DNA from: Planctomycetota bacterium
GTDB taxonomy: Bacteria > Planctomycetota > SZUA-567
Length of the DNA: 6,051 bases
Assembly (NCBI GenBank): GCA_020860865.1
Contig: JAJBTL010000285.1
Coordinates: 1 to 6,051, forward strand
Direction: 5' to 3'
In this document: piece by piece, positions 5,825-6,051 of the stretch
How the letters are laid out: every line of letters begins with the position of its first letter
Numbering within the stretch: position 1 is the first letter of the stretch
Made by a program: the position numbers and the translations under genes
The notes under the pieces: generated by a model
Seen by the model: only the letters and a program-made list of their open reading frames with translations
Told to the model about the DNA's origin: nothing
Databases searched by the model: none

Positions 5825-6051
5825 TTTTTTTCAGGTAATCGAAGGCGCCCCGGCGCATCGCCTCGACCGCGACGTCCCAGCTTGAAAACGCCGTCATCAC
5901 CACCACCGGCACCGTTTCGTCCTGCGACCGGAGGCGGCTCAGGAGATCGAGACCGCTCATCCCCGGCATGCGGATATCCTGAATAACGAGATCGTACCTG
6001 CCGGCCGAAAAGGACGCAAGCGCTTCGTCCCCGTTGGCGGCGGTGTCGACG
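5814..6051 (-). CDS. NtrC-type response regulator: receiver domain (partial, frameshifted)
   Basis: This frame enters from the right edge and encodes most of a CheY-like receiver. The phosphoacceptor Asp is codon 5976-5978 in VIQDIRMPGMSG, the conserved Thr is in VVVMTAF, and the conserved Lys is in FDYLKK. About 30 residues at the N terminus are missing beyond the window. In this frame the protein runs KKTVR and stops at TAA (5814-5816), whereas the family has KPF followed by a linker. Removing one A from the run at 5825-5831 gives KKPFDNDEL and joins the AAA+ part. As written, the product would be a lone receiver without output domains. A histidine kinase partner is likely, possibly encoded just outside the window. 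Confidence 0.85.
   Translation of the reverse strand, partial: VDTAANGDEALASFSAGRYDLVIQDIRMPGMSGLDLLSRLRSQDETVPVVVMTAFSSWDVAVEAMRRGAFDYLKKTVR

Overview
The window is bacterial chromosomal DNA, fairly GC-rich by eye, with compact genes and Shine-Dalgarno sites in front of most of them. It carries a sigma-54-activator response regulator, a GAF-PAS-GGDEF signalling protein and a two-HKD cardiolipin synthase. That mix fits a free-living or host-associated Gram-negative-type bacterium; Desulfobacterota or a similar lineage would be unsurprising, but nothing here fixes the taxon. I see no RNA gene, insertion sequence, CRISPR array or phage gene.

Layout. Positions 1-304 hold a possible gene tail (2-91), a candidate promoter (20-48) and a leader. 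Positions 305-1752 encode a cardiolipin synthase on + that is split by an apparent one-base deletion near 839-843. After a 94-base gap with a near-consensus sigma-70 promoter (1813-1840), a 497-residue GAF-PAS-GGDEF diguanylate cyclase runs from 1847 to 3340. A 217-base gap (3341-3557) contains a 12-bp hairpin, a possible promoter and a good ribosome binding site, and leads to a 98-residue GNAT-like protein (3558-3854). Two minus-strand genes converge on it: an RluA-family pseudouridine synthase (3870-4745) and, upstream of that, an NtrC-type response regulator running off the right edge. The regulator is also split, here by one extra A in a run of seven.

How the parts relate. Cardiolipin synthase builds membrane lipid, the cyclase makes the second messenger c-di-GMP, and the NtrC-like regulator would switch on sigma-54 promoters. 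They look like neighbouring housekeeping and signalling genes rather than one pathway. The regulator and pseudouridine synthase genes are 32 bases apart on the same strand and are probably co-transcribed; a partner histidine kinase may lie beyond the right edge.

The points most worth checking are the two independent frameshifts within 6 kb in otherwise well-conserved genes, the cyclase promoter whose expected transcription start coincides with the ATG (a leaderless mRNA candidate), a near-perfect 13-bp hairpin in the last codons of the pseudouridine synthase gene, and a three-cysteine cluster in the PAS domain of the cyclase. I found no convincing new multi-gene system.
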